The notes: generated by a model not told the origin, from the sequence alone. DNA of 64,000 bases from Pogonophryne albipinna (GCA_028583405.1 JAPTMU010000094.1:309154-373153); one strand, 5' to 3'; shown: positions 34,834-47,800, counted from the stretch's first letter. Translations and numbers: made by a program.

Positions 34834-37536
34834 CAAACCAGTCTCATGGCATTTCGTGTTCACCAACACGATTTTTAATCTATTGATTTTTTGGCGTCCG
34901 TCAGGAACTGAATTTCAAAATAAAAATAACCGGAAACAGACGTAGGCCTATAAGGGACATTTCGAGCATCATTGCGATTGTCAACATTTCTGAGTTTAGG
35001 ATGGCCGAAGACACTACACTACCCATAATCCCCAGCTATCGTAGGACTACAGTCCCCGTGATTAATCTTCAAGCTCTGGGATTGGATGTTGGAGTGGCAG
35101 TGCGCCAAGGTTACGCCGAGCGTCAAACAGCTGTTTGAAATGGAACGAAACCACGGCAGACGATCCAAAACTGGAATCGAACGCCCCCCCAGAACTACAC
35201 ATGCTGGCTATTGTGTTTCGCAAAATGTTCTATGGGACGTCTCTACTGAACGTTTTCCTTTTTCCCACAATTAGAAGTTGCCAGTATTAAACACATTGGT
35301 GTTATCAAATGTAAAACATATAATTAATAAATGGGTGAAAATAGCTTGTATCCATAATGTGCAGCATTAATATATACCCACATGACAGCTCATTGTTACT
35401 TTGTAATTCTACTCCACTACAATTCAGAGGTTAACCTGGTATTTTTACTCCACTACACTTATTTGAGTTACTTTGCAGATTCTGATTAATGATGTGAAAT
35501 ATAAACAACCCTTAAATCAGACTTTAGTTACACCTGAGTAAAATGCAGGTAAGGTGATTGTCAAGTGCCAACAATCAGGAGAGATATTTGATAGTTGGTG
35601 CTTGAGAAGACTAAACATGTATCTGCAATTGACATGAATGGAAACGAGTAATAAAGTATATTCATTACTCGTTATTCTCTACTAATAGTTAATTAAAGAC
35701 TGTATATTATGGCTATTTTGCACATCCCTTTCAAGATTTCAAGATTTTCAAAGGTTTATTGACATATCATATACACAACTACGGTGTAGTTATGCAATGA
35801 ATGAAAAACTTGGGTCACAGGTTCCTCAACAGCGCATTACAAGACATCTATCAATATGTGTGTACCTCCACCATTAAACTGTCATATTCTGCACATTTCT
35901 AATTCTATCTACATACATAAGAGTATAATTCATATGTATAATATCAGTTAAAATAAGTGCTTCAACATAGTTAACATTGCAGGAAAGCAATATATTAGAC
36001 GTTAAGTACTTTGTCAGGCTTAATATTTATCTGTAGATAGATACCCCCAAAGCTTTTTTCTTATTTAAAAGAAGACCTTAATCTGTTATTTAATGTTTAA
36101 ATAAAGGTTAATTCGTTTTTCTGTTTTGCACCTCCTCCTATTAATATCTTTGTACATCCTGCACTAAACCGTTTTATTGTAGAGATCACTTATAGTATCT
36201 TCTTGATTTTTTATATTCTATATTTCTATCACAGACCTTCTACTTTCCCCCTATGAAAGTATGTACTCTTAATATTTTTTTAATCAAATATAACACATAA
36301 AAACAATAATTCAATAACGTGCTTTAACCACAAGGTACACACAGCCATAATAACTTTGTATTATTAGTGTAGGACACTTATGTATGTATAACATCTGAAG
36401 ATGTGTAGTTTTATTCATGCTTTCACATAATTTTACAGCATACTGCTATACTATTTCAGACTCAGTATTTACATTCTTACATTCAAAGAAAATCAGTAAT
36501 ATCTTTAAAAACTACAAGTCCTTTTATATCAGCTGTGCACCGTTATGGTGTAAATATAACCTATCTATGAATTAGATCAAATGTAAAAGTCAGCCGAATT
36601 AGTGTTGATTCTGCAAGGAGACGTATTTTGTGAAGAGAAATTGAAGATGTTGTTTAATTGTTGATATATTTATGATCCACGTCAAGTATTCAGTTTCGGC
36701 GGCATTTCTTCAGTTTTTCCAAAGGTCTTCTCATCAGGGCTCTATAAATAAAGAACTACGGCAGATCTGTAATATGTAATGCAGCCGAACCGTGTATTAC
36801 AATGCCGTTATGTGATGACTTTCAAAGAGAAAAGCAAGAGCACTCGCAATTAAGTATTATTTTATTATTTTAAAATGTTTTCCAGATTTCATATAATATA
36901 AACACCAAATCCCAGCATGCATTGCGGCTAAAACATCCAATCAGCGAGCTTAAACCATAGCTGAGGATCTTGTGTAATCGCTCGAAATGCCTACGTCTGT
37001 TTCCGGTTATTTTTATTTTGAAATTCAGTTCCTGACGGACGCCAAAAAAGCCAGAGATTATGGAATTAAACCAATAAATAAAAGCAAGGATAATTGTGTG
37101 TTATTGGTGAGTAAATAACAGTGTGTTATTTTGAAAAGAATAACAAATTAGAAGGAAAAAAAGATTTAAAAAATACAGATTTCAGTATCCTGAGGCTCTG
37201 AGCCCCATTTATTTTCCTCACAGACGGAAACAAAAGTCCGAAATTATATTATTATATATTTCAAATAAAAGCAATAAGTGTGGCTTGATATTGAGTAAGA
37301 ACATGTTTTTATGAGCCACAAAGCTTCCAGTCTTCCACGACCCGACCGGAGAAAAAGACGTGCTGCAGGCACGAAACACATTACCATTGCTTTTAAAATC
37401 GTGCTGTGCAACACGAAAAAAAGGGGAAAATCGTGTTGGTGAACACGAATCAATAGATTAAAAATCGTGTTGGTGAACACGAATCAATAGATTAAAAATC
37501 GTGTTGGTGAACACGAAATGCCATGAGACTGGGTTG
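34834..37536. mobile_element. Element B: complete long-TIR DNA element
   Basis: The left end reads CAAACCAGTCTCATGGC; the right, read inward, CAACCCAGTCTCATGGC. The next ~35 bases (TTTCGTGTTCACCAACACG...) are also inverted between the ends, and similarity continues inward imperfectly for several hundred bases. Flanks repeat CCCTACA at 34827-34833 and 37537-37543 (7 bp; the eighth base differs). No transposase is found; 35086-35274 is only a short frame shared with A. The 7-8-bp duplication suits hAT, P or similar superfamilies, but I do not assign it. It lacks the hAT and the TTAA element found in A. Confidence 0.82.
37427..37520. repeat. 34-bp tandem repeat with a hairpin in each unit
   Basis: Units start at 37427, 37461 and 37495. 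Each contains TCGTGTTGGTGAACACGA, a 7-bp stem with a 4-base loop, and the first two continue with ATCAATAGATT. A diverged related hairpin (TCGTGCTGTGCAACACGA) precedes them near 37399. One unit occurs at the left end of B and one at the right end of A. Confidence 0.9.
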
Positions 37537-37543
37537 CCCTACA

Positions 37544-40500
37544 GCAGGAAATACTTTATTCTGATTGGCTGGCAAATGCCAAGCCATCTCGGATATAATT
37601 TAGAAAAACATCAGACCATGCCGAAGCAGGCTATACTATGGCAAAACAGGGTTATATAAAATTGGATGGTGTCACACAGCTAATGCGATACAACGCTCTA
37701 TTTTGGACTCACAGGCTTTTTGGTTCCTCAAAGGTCAATGCTTTCAAGGTGATTTTAAATTGGTCATCACTGTCTTGCTAAGTGCTGATATATTTATTAA
37801 TTTAGATCATGGTGAATTGAACAAATGAATTACATAAATACCAACAGTTAATATGATTGTGCAGGAGTTTCATTATTATTCAAGGTGTGCTTTCCTCCGA
37901 TGTACCTCTCAAATGTTGTGGAGAAACTTTTTCTATTTTTTAGAAATTGGATTTCTACTTGTGACCTCGACATGTCAGCACCTTGTGGATTTTCCTCATC
38001 TTCAGCTGAAGATCTGGTGATTGTTGCAATTCCATACAAAATAAGTGATCTTGCCCAATATGTGGCTGTATACGTACAGTATATTGTATTATATATGTGT
38101 GTATAACCAAGTCCAAAAACATGTTTGTACGCTTTATTTAGTCTATGTAAAAGGTCATTGTTTTTTCCGATTTAGCTGCAGCTGTAGATGAGAGGATTTA
38201 TATTGTGACTAATAGTTGTCAATCAATTAAAATGCATTTGTCATTCAATCATTCCATACAAATAACGCCAATTGCTCTCTTAAAACTGTCTAAAATATAT
38301 CTTTGAAAAAGGAAAATACAATATTAAAAGGTTTCTGTGACGGACTTAAGAATTGGACGATAATTGCTTATGAAGAACTTCACTTATACAGTTCATAGAA
38401 GAGTATATTTGCCTTTATTTGTGCCATATTCGTAAGGTAGCAGGTGCTCTTGCTATACTGTAAATGTGGTGTTCTTCAGGATGTGCAGCAACTCGGCTCG
38501 GATCACGAATGAGACATTGATTTATTGAATAGGAGCAGTAAGTAAGTCAATCCTATCTCAAGAGTTTTGAGGTTTTCGGTTTTGTTTTTAGCTTTCACTT
38601 GTTATTGGCACACCAGGACATGCGATAGGTCACTACTTTGCTTTGAATAAAAATCGTTATGGACTGTGTGGGGCCAAGGAGTCGTGGTTTAGGGAAACAA
38701 CTTAAGAAAGAACGTTTCCAGGGAAATGTTTTGTTATGATTGATTGAGGTTGGTCACTGACTTTGTTTAAAATGCTCCCCATTAATCTTTTTCCATTATT
38801 TTGAAGTCACAATCGATTTGAAGTGACCCATACAAAAATAGAGGTATGAAACATGGGAGTATAATAACTCTGTGCTATGGGTCAGGACTGAACATTCGGA
38901 AAGCCTTTACGTGATATATTACCATTGTCATCTGTATTGAGGAGCGTATAATAAAGTACTTGAAAACAGCATTCTCTCTCAGTTGATAATATCAGCGCCA
39001 TTATATTACTTTATTAACTAACAATACTGGCACATTTGTATTCAGAATACTCGTGTGTTGATGACACTGGATGCTTCATCATGTGTGCAGGAGACCGTTT
39101 TCTTCAAATGTAATATTGCAGGCAAAAGTCCCCCTTTGGAGGAAGAAGGGGGGAGTCTCACAGTGACTTGACAGAGTGAATTGGGACAGCAGTACATTTC
39201 CCTTGAACGTGCAATCAGAAAAGGAGGGATTGAATATGAAGTAAAAATGGGATGCAGCCATTTTGGAAAGGAGCCTTATCCTTGGGAGCAGACGTGGTGA
39301 TTACTGTGAAGGATGTTGGTCGGTATAAAGGGTGGAGGTGAACAGTGCAGCCCAGAGTCAGAATAAGTCAGCACAGACTTTGCTCTCCTCTGAGGAACAG
39401 AGTTGTACTGTTTGCAACATAACCCAAAAATCTGAAGAAGAGGAAACATTTCACACAAACAAGACAGCAACATCTAACTGACAATTTAACACCTTTTCTA
39501 AATTCAGAGGCATCCATCTGTTGCTTTTTGTGTGATTCACATTAACAACCGAGTCTAATGCTGGTTCTTGGCTCAGTGTGCGTAATTAGTGATTCTATAA
39601 CAAGACAAAGGGAGTCATGCATTGCAGTCCATTCTCTTGCAAACACAGTGCCAATGACAAATGGCGCTTGAAGCAAAAGATTAAAGCCAATGTCCCTTCT
39701 TCATATTCACCGTAGCTAAATAACACATTGATCAATCCTTTGCAATTACTACTCAACTGATACTCAAGCAGGCACTTGAAGTATTAAAGCTGATTTTGGA
39801 ATTCCCCTGTTGAAGAAAATAGGGCTATTCATCTTGACACATGCTAGATTGTCTTTTTCTCCGTTACGTGTTGCATCTACAAAGCAATACAATTGATTAA
39901 TTGTGTAATTACAGCTACTTTTATCTTGCTGCAGTGACTCATGCAATCACTGGGGATTGTGGAGCTAAGGATGCTCTATAAACAAAAGTCCCCAACCTTT
40001 TAAGACATAATATAATTTTACTGCCTTCCATTTAAAAAAAAGTTTTAACACAGACTTGAAGAGTAGATTCACACATTGTATATAGGTGGACATTTGTCAA
40101 TTTTACTGCTTCATAAGTCACTTGTGAAATCATAAAAAGGACATACTGTAGCTGTATTTGTTATCAGTTTCCTCGTCATATCACATCACAAGAATTTCAA
40201 GACAAAAACATTGCATGTTCATACATGCCGTTTGAGAAAATGCGTAGACGTTGAAATTGAAGTTGGAGTGTTCTCACGACGATCCAAAAAGAAAAATTAG
40301 CTATTCTCTTTTTTTTGCTTGTGAATTGCAAGAGCTACTTGAGTGGCAATATCGGCTCAGCTTTACTGAGACTGGGTTGGTTTTACAGTTGCTCCCCCTC
40401 CACATTCAATCACTTGCTCAGTGGAGAGAATTGACACTCTTCTCTGCCCACACATGATGGATGCAATCAGGCCTGATCATCAATCTGTCATCCTGCAACC

Positions 40501-41426
40501 TGGAATAGGAACCAGGTTATAAAAAAAGAAAACTGTCACAAAAATATCAAAACGGTGTCCTGGTCTGAGAAAGAGGGCTTGACAGTTTAATGTGTTCCCC
40601 AAAAAACTACATCCCACAAAATGTGTTTGAGGTGTCTTAAATCACGATTAAAGATGCAATAAGAACCTTCTTTTTCAATATCGGATACATTAAAGGAGTA
40701 AAGTTACACCTGTACACCAGTAATTTAGCAGCGATTTAAATAGATTCATAGGTTAGTGACATAAACAATAAAATGGCATCCCAGTTTTGCAAAGTACAAA
40801 CAGTATTATTAATGAAATACATATTTTTCCAACGCATTGCATCTTATTAAAAGTGTGTTTCTCTGATTTCTTCCTCCGTTTGCTTTAAACCACTTCGACA
40901 CCTTTTAAACAGACAGTTGTAATTATTCCACTAATACACTTGAAAAAAAGGTAACAGTGTGCATGCGTCTTTTAATTAGTTCCCACTTGGGGTATATTGA
41001 GTTAATCCTTCAAGTCTTTTATAATCTGACTAAAATAATCTGACTAAACTAAAACTAGGTTAGCACAACCGACATAATTAGCTTTGACCTTTAAAAGGTT
41101 AGTTAAGATGAACAAACTTACAATTAATTCAAAAGTTGGGGTGATATTAAGTGGTCAATTACTTTATTCAAGCTATTATTATGGTGGTATGCGGCTCGTA
41201 GTTAATCCAACGTTTCCACAAACATTCAACAACAAAAAATGTGTCTTTATAATAGTCAAACAATGCCAAACAATGGTTATTTAATGGTTAAAAACGAAAT
41301 ACTGGTATTAAACACTGATATTGGGAATTGGCTTCTACGGTGTGTACTTGCCTGAATTAGTAATGAACCATACAGCATTCAAAACTGACGAAAAATAATT
41401 GACGCGTCAGTTCTAAATCAGTGATT
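37544..41426. other. Long stretch without recognisable genes
   Basis: No domains or repeat ends recognised. An isolated GAGACTGGGTTG near 40367 resembles the end of element B but has no further similarity. Confidence 0.35.
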
Positions 41427-41774
41427 TCAAAGAACAAGATTTTCATCTACCACAAACCCTGGGAATAACCCTCTGAGGAGTGGTTTAAAGTGATGTTTTA
41501 ACACATCCAATGTTTGCACAAGTGCAGTGAAGCCTATTGCCTCAGTAAGTGCAGTGAGTGTGACCTGGATATCTTTGTTGTCACACTGAAAGAAGTCCCT
41601 TCTTTCATTGAGTGGACTGGTAAGTAGACCATTGATATTCTGGGATCTGTTGGGAAGCTCCTTGAACACAACATTGAGCCCCGAATTGATCCCGATGGCC
41701 AGAGAACGTGCTGCCTTGCAGTTTTTCCGCCATTGGTGTGTGACTGTGTGGTCGAATGAGAGGTTAAGTCTCAA
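41427..41774 (-). other. Unidentified 115-codon open frame
   Basis: ATG at 41774 to a stop at 41427. The composition is protein-like (alternating hydrophobic and charged residues, with LTALTEAIGFTAL), but I recognise no family, signal peptide or membrane segment. There is no second exon nearby, and it may be chance or transposon-derived. Confidence 0.15.
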
Positions 41775-41926
41775 GTGCTTGGACCGTTACACACTACAAA
41801 ACTACTGGGTTAGAATTGACCAAGTTTGAGTCAATAAAGCACTCAATGATGGGTTAACTCTGCAATGAAGAGGTATAAACCATCCATACATTCTCTTCTG
41901 CTTATTCTTAAAAGTAAAGTATCTCA

Positions 41927-42165
41927 GACTTTCCTCTAGCCAGTAACTTTTTACAGCTTTCTTTCTGGGAAACCCTGAGGCATTCTCAGGCCTGACAAGA
42001 TGTATATTCCCTCCAGCAGGATCTTTGTCTACCCCGGGGTCTCTTACCGTTTGGAAATATCCACAACACCTCCAGCAGGAAGTGCCCAGGAGGCCTTTTC
42101 GACATCAAGGAGCAGTGGCTCTCCTCCGAGCTTCCTCTGGATGTCTGAGCTTCATCTCAAATGCT
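41927..42165 (-). pseudogene. LINE ORF2 C-terminal fragment (Rex1-like)
   Basis: The minus-strand reading contains RPRGRQRSCWREYTSCQA, a stop, then ECLRVSQKE. This matches the RPRGRPR-x-RW...ECLG pattern at the C-terminal end of many fish LINE polymerases. The plus strand shows the matching landmark GGAGCAGTGGCTCTCCTCCG. Frame breaks and stops make it a relic. Confidence 0.6.
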
Positions 42166-42279
42166 GAGCCAAAACACACTACCAGGGAAAAACTCATGTT
42201 GTTGTTAACCCAGTACTGCGTTGGTTATATATTGACACAAACTGGGCAACCTTTGACACTGTGATTTCTACAGAGTAGT

Positions 42280-43058
42280 TCAGTTTTATAGAAATACAGC
42301 CTAGTTGCCATTTAGATCTTGGATGATGGGATTTAAAAGTGTTTATTAATCATGATAATCACAGGTTTAAAATACTCCTACTGTATTTACTTGTATGTTG
42401 GGGGAGATTGAACACTGAATGAACGGACTTTGAAGCAGATTTGTATTAAATGGGAACACAAATGAGAAAAAAAATGCGCAGAATAATTGTCTGATTAATG
42501 ATCACGCACAGATATCTACCTTTGTGTGATCAGATGTTACATCTCAAATAAAGAGTTCAAAATGAAACCCAGTCTGAACATATGCAGAATGAAAGCAAAG
42601 AGGGTAAAGTGAGTTTAGAGTGTCTCTAAGAGTTATTTTTCACGTTTTCAATGATTAAAGGGCATCACAAAACAGCCCGAGAGATTGATGTGGAAAGCCT
42701 TTACTGAATTTGGATGAACTCCAGTGAGAGTTCATCTGTCCACTGAAGTTTGCCAGTTTTAAAGGTCAACAGTTCCTGTGCTGCTTTAGCAGTCTGGTTC
42801 TGTTATGAGAACCGGGGGCCATTTCTTTACATAATGGACAGCTGTAGGACACTCACTGTACTGCCACTTGGACTTGGAGTCTGATAAACCTGATGATGGA
42901 TCGGGGTGTCAGTCAGGCATGAATAGGCCCACAGGATGCACCCTTGCATTCCTTTACAGTGAAGCCAGGCACTGACATCAGCAGCTATATGCCACACTCT
43001 GCACTATCCTCCCCTGCAGTCATGTCAGTGTGCATCAGGTCAGCATTTCTACACCCTA
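42280..43058. other. No recognisable gene
   Basis: Nothing supported. Confidence 0.35.
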
Positions 43059-43346
43059 GGTATTAGTGTTGCACGGTGTACCGATACTTGACAGGTACCG
43101 CGATACCCTGCCGTTAAAAACGTTACGATTCCTCCGTTTCATTAGTATCGGTACTTTAAGAATGACGGGGGAAAGTACTCCGGTGAGAAAGCGCTGTTTT
43201 AATGAGAGCCGTGTGTATTCAGCGCTCTGCATCCACTCCCTGCACTGCAGCCGTGCCTGCAGTCCCTCCCCTCTCAAGCACGCTCTAAGTCCCTCCCCTC
43301 TCTCATGCACGCGCTAGCTGCCAGAGCATGTGAGAAAGTGAGAAGC

Positions 43347-43436
43347 ATGGCTGCAAGTGGGAGTGCAACTGCCGCTGTGCCTCGGCTTGTTGACAAAAAA
43401 GACGCCAGAAGCGAAAAACACAAAAGTTGTTTATAG
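43347..43436 (+). pseudogene. N-terminal stub of a hAT (ZBED1-like) transposase
   Basis: ATG at 43347 reads MAASGSATAAVPRLVDKKDA, then diverges at an apparent deletion junction and stops at 43434-43436. The beginning resembles ZBED-type hAT transposase starts, by recall only. The BED finger and catalytic domain are absent. Confidence 0.4.
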
Positions 43437-43743
43437 ATGATGCTTAATTGTATTTAATACAAATTCTAGTCATTTATTTAATTTATTGTTCTCATTGTTT
43501 AAAAGTTTGTGTTATGGTTCTGGTGTGAAATAATTAATAAATAATAAAACAATAATTACATTTAAGACTGTTTCCCTTTCTTTAAAGGTGGGTAAGTTTG
43601 AGAAACCGGCTCGAGATACACTTCTTGTTATATTCCATGGAATGCTCTTAACATCCCGATAGCAATGCATATCTTAAGTGCTTTGACAAAAAATCCATAA
43701 AAAAATTTCATCTGTGGAAGCTGTAATACTGTAAAAAGTACGA

Positions 43744-43773
43744 CCAATCCGTTTAGCCGGCCAAACGGATTGG
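43744..43773. repeat. Perfect 11-bp inverted repeat
   Basis: CCAATCCGTTT, 8-base GC-rich spacer, AAACGGATTGG. It lies in the TTAA element upstream of its coding start and could be a protein-binding or folding site. Confidence 0.85.
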
Positions 43774-43894
43774 ATTGCCGCCCTGTCTGTCAGCCTTCCA
43801 TCTCGTGCACGCACAAATGTATCTCGTGCCCTCATTGGGCGTGCATTGCAGCAGTACTTCAATGACTCGCCAGCAACAGGCGGCCACTTTCACC

Positions 43895-44521
43895 ATGGCA
43901 GAGTTAGGTTCAACATCGTCTACTGGTGGCAAAAGAAATAATGTAACGGAGCAAATTAGGAACAAAAACAAAGTGGAAACTAGGAGAATTCAAACCAGAG
44001 TCAATATCGGAGTTGCTTTTCAACGATGGCGACAACTGATGCAACACACCTATGGGGGTTATTCCCTATCTTTATTCAAGAGCGTGGTATTTAAATTTGA
44101 GAACATACTTTATGTATTTATTTCCCTCAAACCCTGTCCTCGCACTCAAATAGTGCCTGCTTGCACTTAGATTTGCTCTGCTTCTGCTCAAACTGTACGC
44201 TTGCACTCAGATATATTGCTGCTTACGGATTTTTTCTGTGCGCGCTCGAAACTTTTGTGCAACAAGCCTGTCAAAATCCCTCAACCAATAGGAGGCCAGG
44301 TGTCCTTGCGGGTGCGTTCGCTTTACTTATTACAGCGTCCCGTAAGGGCGGATACTCTTTGATTTGTCTTTGGTGCGATGACAGGGTTTGAGTGAAGGAA
44401 ATCAATAAAGTATGCTCTCAAATTTAAATACCACGCTCTTGAATAAAGATAGGGAATAACCCCCATACACACCGAGTTGAAATCTGACGCCGTGGTCGCT
44501 CTTTTTCTCTTGGACAGGTAA
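43895..44521 (+). pseudogene. Short exon of the TTAA element, interrupted by a foldback element
   Basis: ATG at 43895 in a strong start context (CACCATGG). The frame runs 52 codons (basic middle, then NIGVAFQRWRQL) to the insertion at 44051. Beyond the insertion and its 6-bp duplication the same frame continues 15 codons (ELKSDAVVALFLLDR) to TAA. The CAG-GTAATT there is a splice-donor-like site, so the stop may be intronic in the original gene. The NIGxAFxRWR pattern seems familiar from fish transposon-associated proteins, but I cannot name it. Confidence 0.5.
44051..44467. mobile_element. 417-bp foldback element with ~97-bp inverted repeats
   Basis: Ends TATGGGGGTTATTCCCTATC and its complement, with the inverted similarity running to about 44147 and 44371. 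CACACC flanks it at 44045-44050 and 44468-44473. The 417 bp plus the 6-bp duplication is a multiple of three, but stops lie inside. Superfamily unassigned. Confidence 0.88.
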
Positions 44522-44801
44522 TTATCTGTTTTGTATGGTTTACAATTCCCCTGAACTATATAGCCAACCTAAGTCATGTGCGCGTTCATGTGTGTTGGAG
44601 GAGGTGTTCTGTAAGGAAGTCTGAAGGAAGGGGCGGATTCTTTTCGGCTGTGTACTTTCAAATTTTAGTGCACTCGAGCCGGTTTCTGAAACTTACCTAC
44701 CCCACCTTTAAGAAAAGTATCGGAAAAGAATCGGAATCGCAATTCTTGACTTGGTATTGGTATCAAAACCAAAATGTTGGTATCGTGACAACACTAGGTA
44801 T

Positions 44802-47800
44802 GCGCGTATTGTTCGATTTACTATATCATGCTTCAAAATGTTCTCAACAAAAGTATTCCTACACTTGTTTACTCGTAAAAGACATGATCTCTCTGTTCAG
44901 ATGTGGGTTTTTGGAAGTATGAATGTCTTCACTGTAATATAACCCACAGGCCTATATTAAAATAAATGTGCCAAACGCTGTGGAAAAAGCAGAACTATTA
45001 TCCTGTCCACTGAAGTGTAAGGCTTTTGGAGTGTTCTTGCTGCAAGTACAGTATGTTCTGCTCAACAGAATATACCTCTGTCAGTGCTCCTTCATTTTAT
45101 CTGACCCTAACTGTAAATTAAAAGTAACTTGGTCCAAATATGGCCAGTTTTAATTGGGGAGCCATAATATTCCTGCTCAGCTTCAGTTTGTACAACTTGT
45201 GTCCAGAAATAGAGAAGTGGAGGCATTTGTGCATATACCAAACCAAAAACTGACACATTCATGTTTGTGGGTTGATACTTTGCACCATATTGTAATCCCA
45301 CAAGCAACAGAAGAATAGCAACGTCAGTCACATTCATCCATCACGCCTGAGAGATGGCCGGCTGCCCAAAGCTGTGGTCCAGAACAAGATGGCTCCACAA
45401 CAACTGGCCCAATTGTGATGAAAGTTGCTTTGGATTGCCTATTCATTGTCTCCTGACAGATGACTGCTAATCTTTTCTTGAGTCTCTGCCCTGTCTTCTA
45501 TTTCACAAGAAAACAACAAATCTGACATGCCATATAGTTAGGGTGGACAAAGCTGCTGAAACAACATTTATGGCCGTCTAAGAAAGTTTAATGGGATTGT
45601 AAAAATAGACTCAACAAGAACTTGGCGATCTCTTTTTACAGACCTCCGCAAAGCAAAAGAGAAGTGAATACATCTCTGTAGTTTGTAGAAAAATGCTCAG
45701 ATCCTACTGAGGGGGTCATTCTGTCTATCACCGTTAAAAGATGGATCCATTGTAAGAGTTTATAATATTAATGTGTCACTTTCATTAGTAGGTTGGGGAG
45801 GATACTACCTGAGAGAATTACGGTTGTCACTCATGATTTAATGAGCTTGTCATGCTCTGCCCTCATACAGTTATTTTTTACCCCTGACTTAAAGGCTTAC
45901 TTCAACCTGGAACCAATTTTCCCATGTTATTGTGTCCGAATGATTTTAAACCGTCCATTAAATATACCATGTCTATTAAATGTAGGGTGACCAGGTGCCA
46001 ACAAGCAGCATGTGGGACAATGGGGACGTTTTTGCGGGACAATGCGGGACACATTACTGTGTTGCTACGATTAGATGTTTATATAATGTATATCTAACCC
46101 TAAAGAATAAACATTTCTATGAAACTATAAGCTTAAAAATATTAATAACAACGCTTTACTTCGGTTTAATTGTTTGCACAAACTATGCAAGTGAAGGAAT
46201 TAAATATTTGTTTGAATGGAATTAACGGAGCTAACTTACCATAACCCTCTGGGAATCGCCCTCCACCGGCTACACCCATAAGTTAATTCATGTTTCTGTT
46301 GATTGATTGACATCTGACACAGCTAACGGTGATAGCCCTCTCGTTTCTACACGCCTTTGTATAAAAGCCTTGTTTAAGACGGGCTACTGTCAATCAAATG
46401 CGGGACATCGGCTAAATGTGTGGGACAGATGATAAAAATGCTGTGCTTGTTTTTGCCACTGTCAGGCTAATATTTACGTAACACCTTTCCTTCATATATT
46501 TTCTATACCTTTTGGTTTATCCATTAGGTTTGTTATTGTCATCTGACTTGTTCCTGAAAGACAGAAGTTGAAACTTGAGGAGAAAAGAAGAGTGCTGGTT
46601 TTGTCAGACGATGAAGATGTGACAAAAGTTCATTTTTGAACGAGACTTTGTTGGACACAATAATAACCAGTGCAGATAAAGCAAAAGCTGAAAAGTTTTC
46701 AGAGACTGAACAATCTGAGCTTTCCAATGTCAAAAACTTTTAATGGACTTACATTGACCTGCAATCTTCAAAAGTAAAGAGTACAATTCCAATCTTGGCA
46801 GTCGATCTGTTTACATCTGACAAATTGTCACTTAGGCCTACTGTACAAAAATCCAATTTGCTCTTTCCGCCCCACTTCCATATTTATTTGGAAGTAGTGA
46901 CATGTTGACGGAAATAGCTTTAAGATGGAAACGCCTGGATGCTAAACATTAAGATATGTCAAATAAAACAGCAAAGAGAATTTCTTTTCAAAGGGATTGA
47001 CTGAAAAAGACAGCAGAAAAACATTGCCAATTGTGGAAACTAGGGCACAATTTGTTTAGCCCCAGAACTTAAGCGCTGATAAAAGGTTTCCAAATGGCTT
47101 GGTTTGTTTTGCTCTGTTTATGTCTGTGAAATTAACTTGAGATGATAGTGTCATCCAATTACCCAAGAAGTTTACAAGCAGAGCATCCCAGCCTATTTTT
47201 TTTTTTTGATTAATTGGACTCAGTGGCTAATAAACATATAGTGGCTGTTTTGGTGCAACCTCTAAGCTGACCATTATGCGATGCTGGCTCAACAGTGTCC
47301 ACAGAGGGAAACAGCTTTTGTAATTAATTTACCACCGCTTCAAAAGGAGTTGGGAAAAGAGCCATCTGGAGCTGCAGATCAGTATGCTTCTTTAGCTCTT
47401 CAACCCTCTGTGGGGCTATATCACTGTCTTTGCCAAGGAGCTGGGCAATGCTTTGAGTGAGGATGGTCCTTTGGGTGCAGATAATCATCCCCTCTGGTAT
47501 CATACCAAACACAGCTGGAGTCAGTCATTGGATCATATTTAGTCCCTTTCCTCATATCTTTTTTATTTGCAAGCCTGTCTCCCACTGGCAAAGACAGATG
47601 GTAAAACAGAAACTGGCAGCTTTTAGCCTCAGTAGACTTTGTGTAAATGCTTAAATGACACCTCACATTAGCTTGGTGCAAGGATGTGTCGGGACCACAC
47701 AACCTGCTCAGTGTGTTTGCGCTGGACAATCTCACACCTCAGAGTGTACCTGTGCCAATGATGGAAGAAGTGTGTCCATAACGTGGCAAGGCTCTGGTGA

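Larger units (their letters stand above)
43586..44707 (+). mobile_element. TTAA-flanked element nested in the hAT
   Basis: TTAA at 43582-43585 and 44708-44711. The left end AGGTGGGTAAGTTTGAGAAA and right end, read inward, AGGTGGGGTAGGTAAGTTTC both lead into ACCGGCTCGAG. It carries a short coding exon (43895) that is interrupted by a foldback element. The superfamily is piggyBac- or Kolobok-like from the target alone. Confidence 0.85.
43064..44796 (+). mobile_element. hAT-like element with 5-bp duplication, hosting a nested element
   Basis: Starts TAGTGTTGCACGGTGTACCG and ends TTGGTATCGTGACAACACTA. GGTAT flanks both sides (43059-43063, 44797-44801). Its own sequence is 43064-43585 plus 44708-44796. 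It carries an N-terminal coding stub at 43347. 5-bp duplications are known for the hAT5 group, but the assignment rests mainly on the stub and the ends. Confidence 0.75.

Noticed and set aside
40367..40378. GAGACTGGGTTG resembling the end of element B
   Set aside because: Only 12 bases match, and the adjacent terminal-repeat sequence is absent.
41791..42273. Possible small CACTA element (CACTACAAAACTACTGGG at the left)
   Set aside because: The right end matches poorly, no 3-bp duplication is found, and a LINE fragment lies between; not supported.
45984..46440. Possible hAT-type repeat beginning TAGGGTGACCAG
   Set aside because: No matching right end or target duplication could be found.
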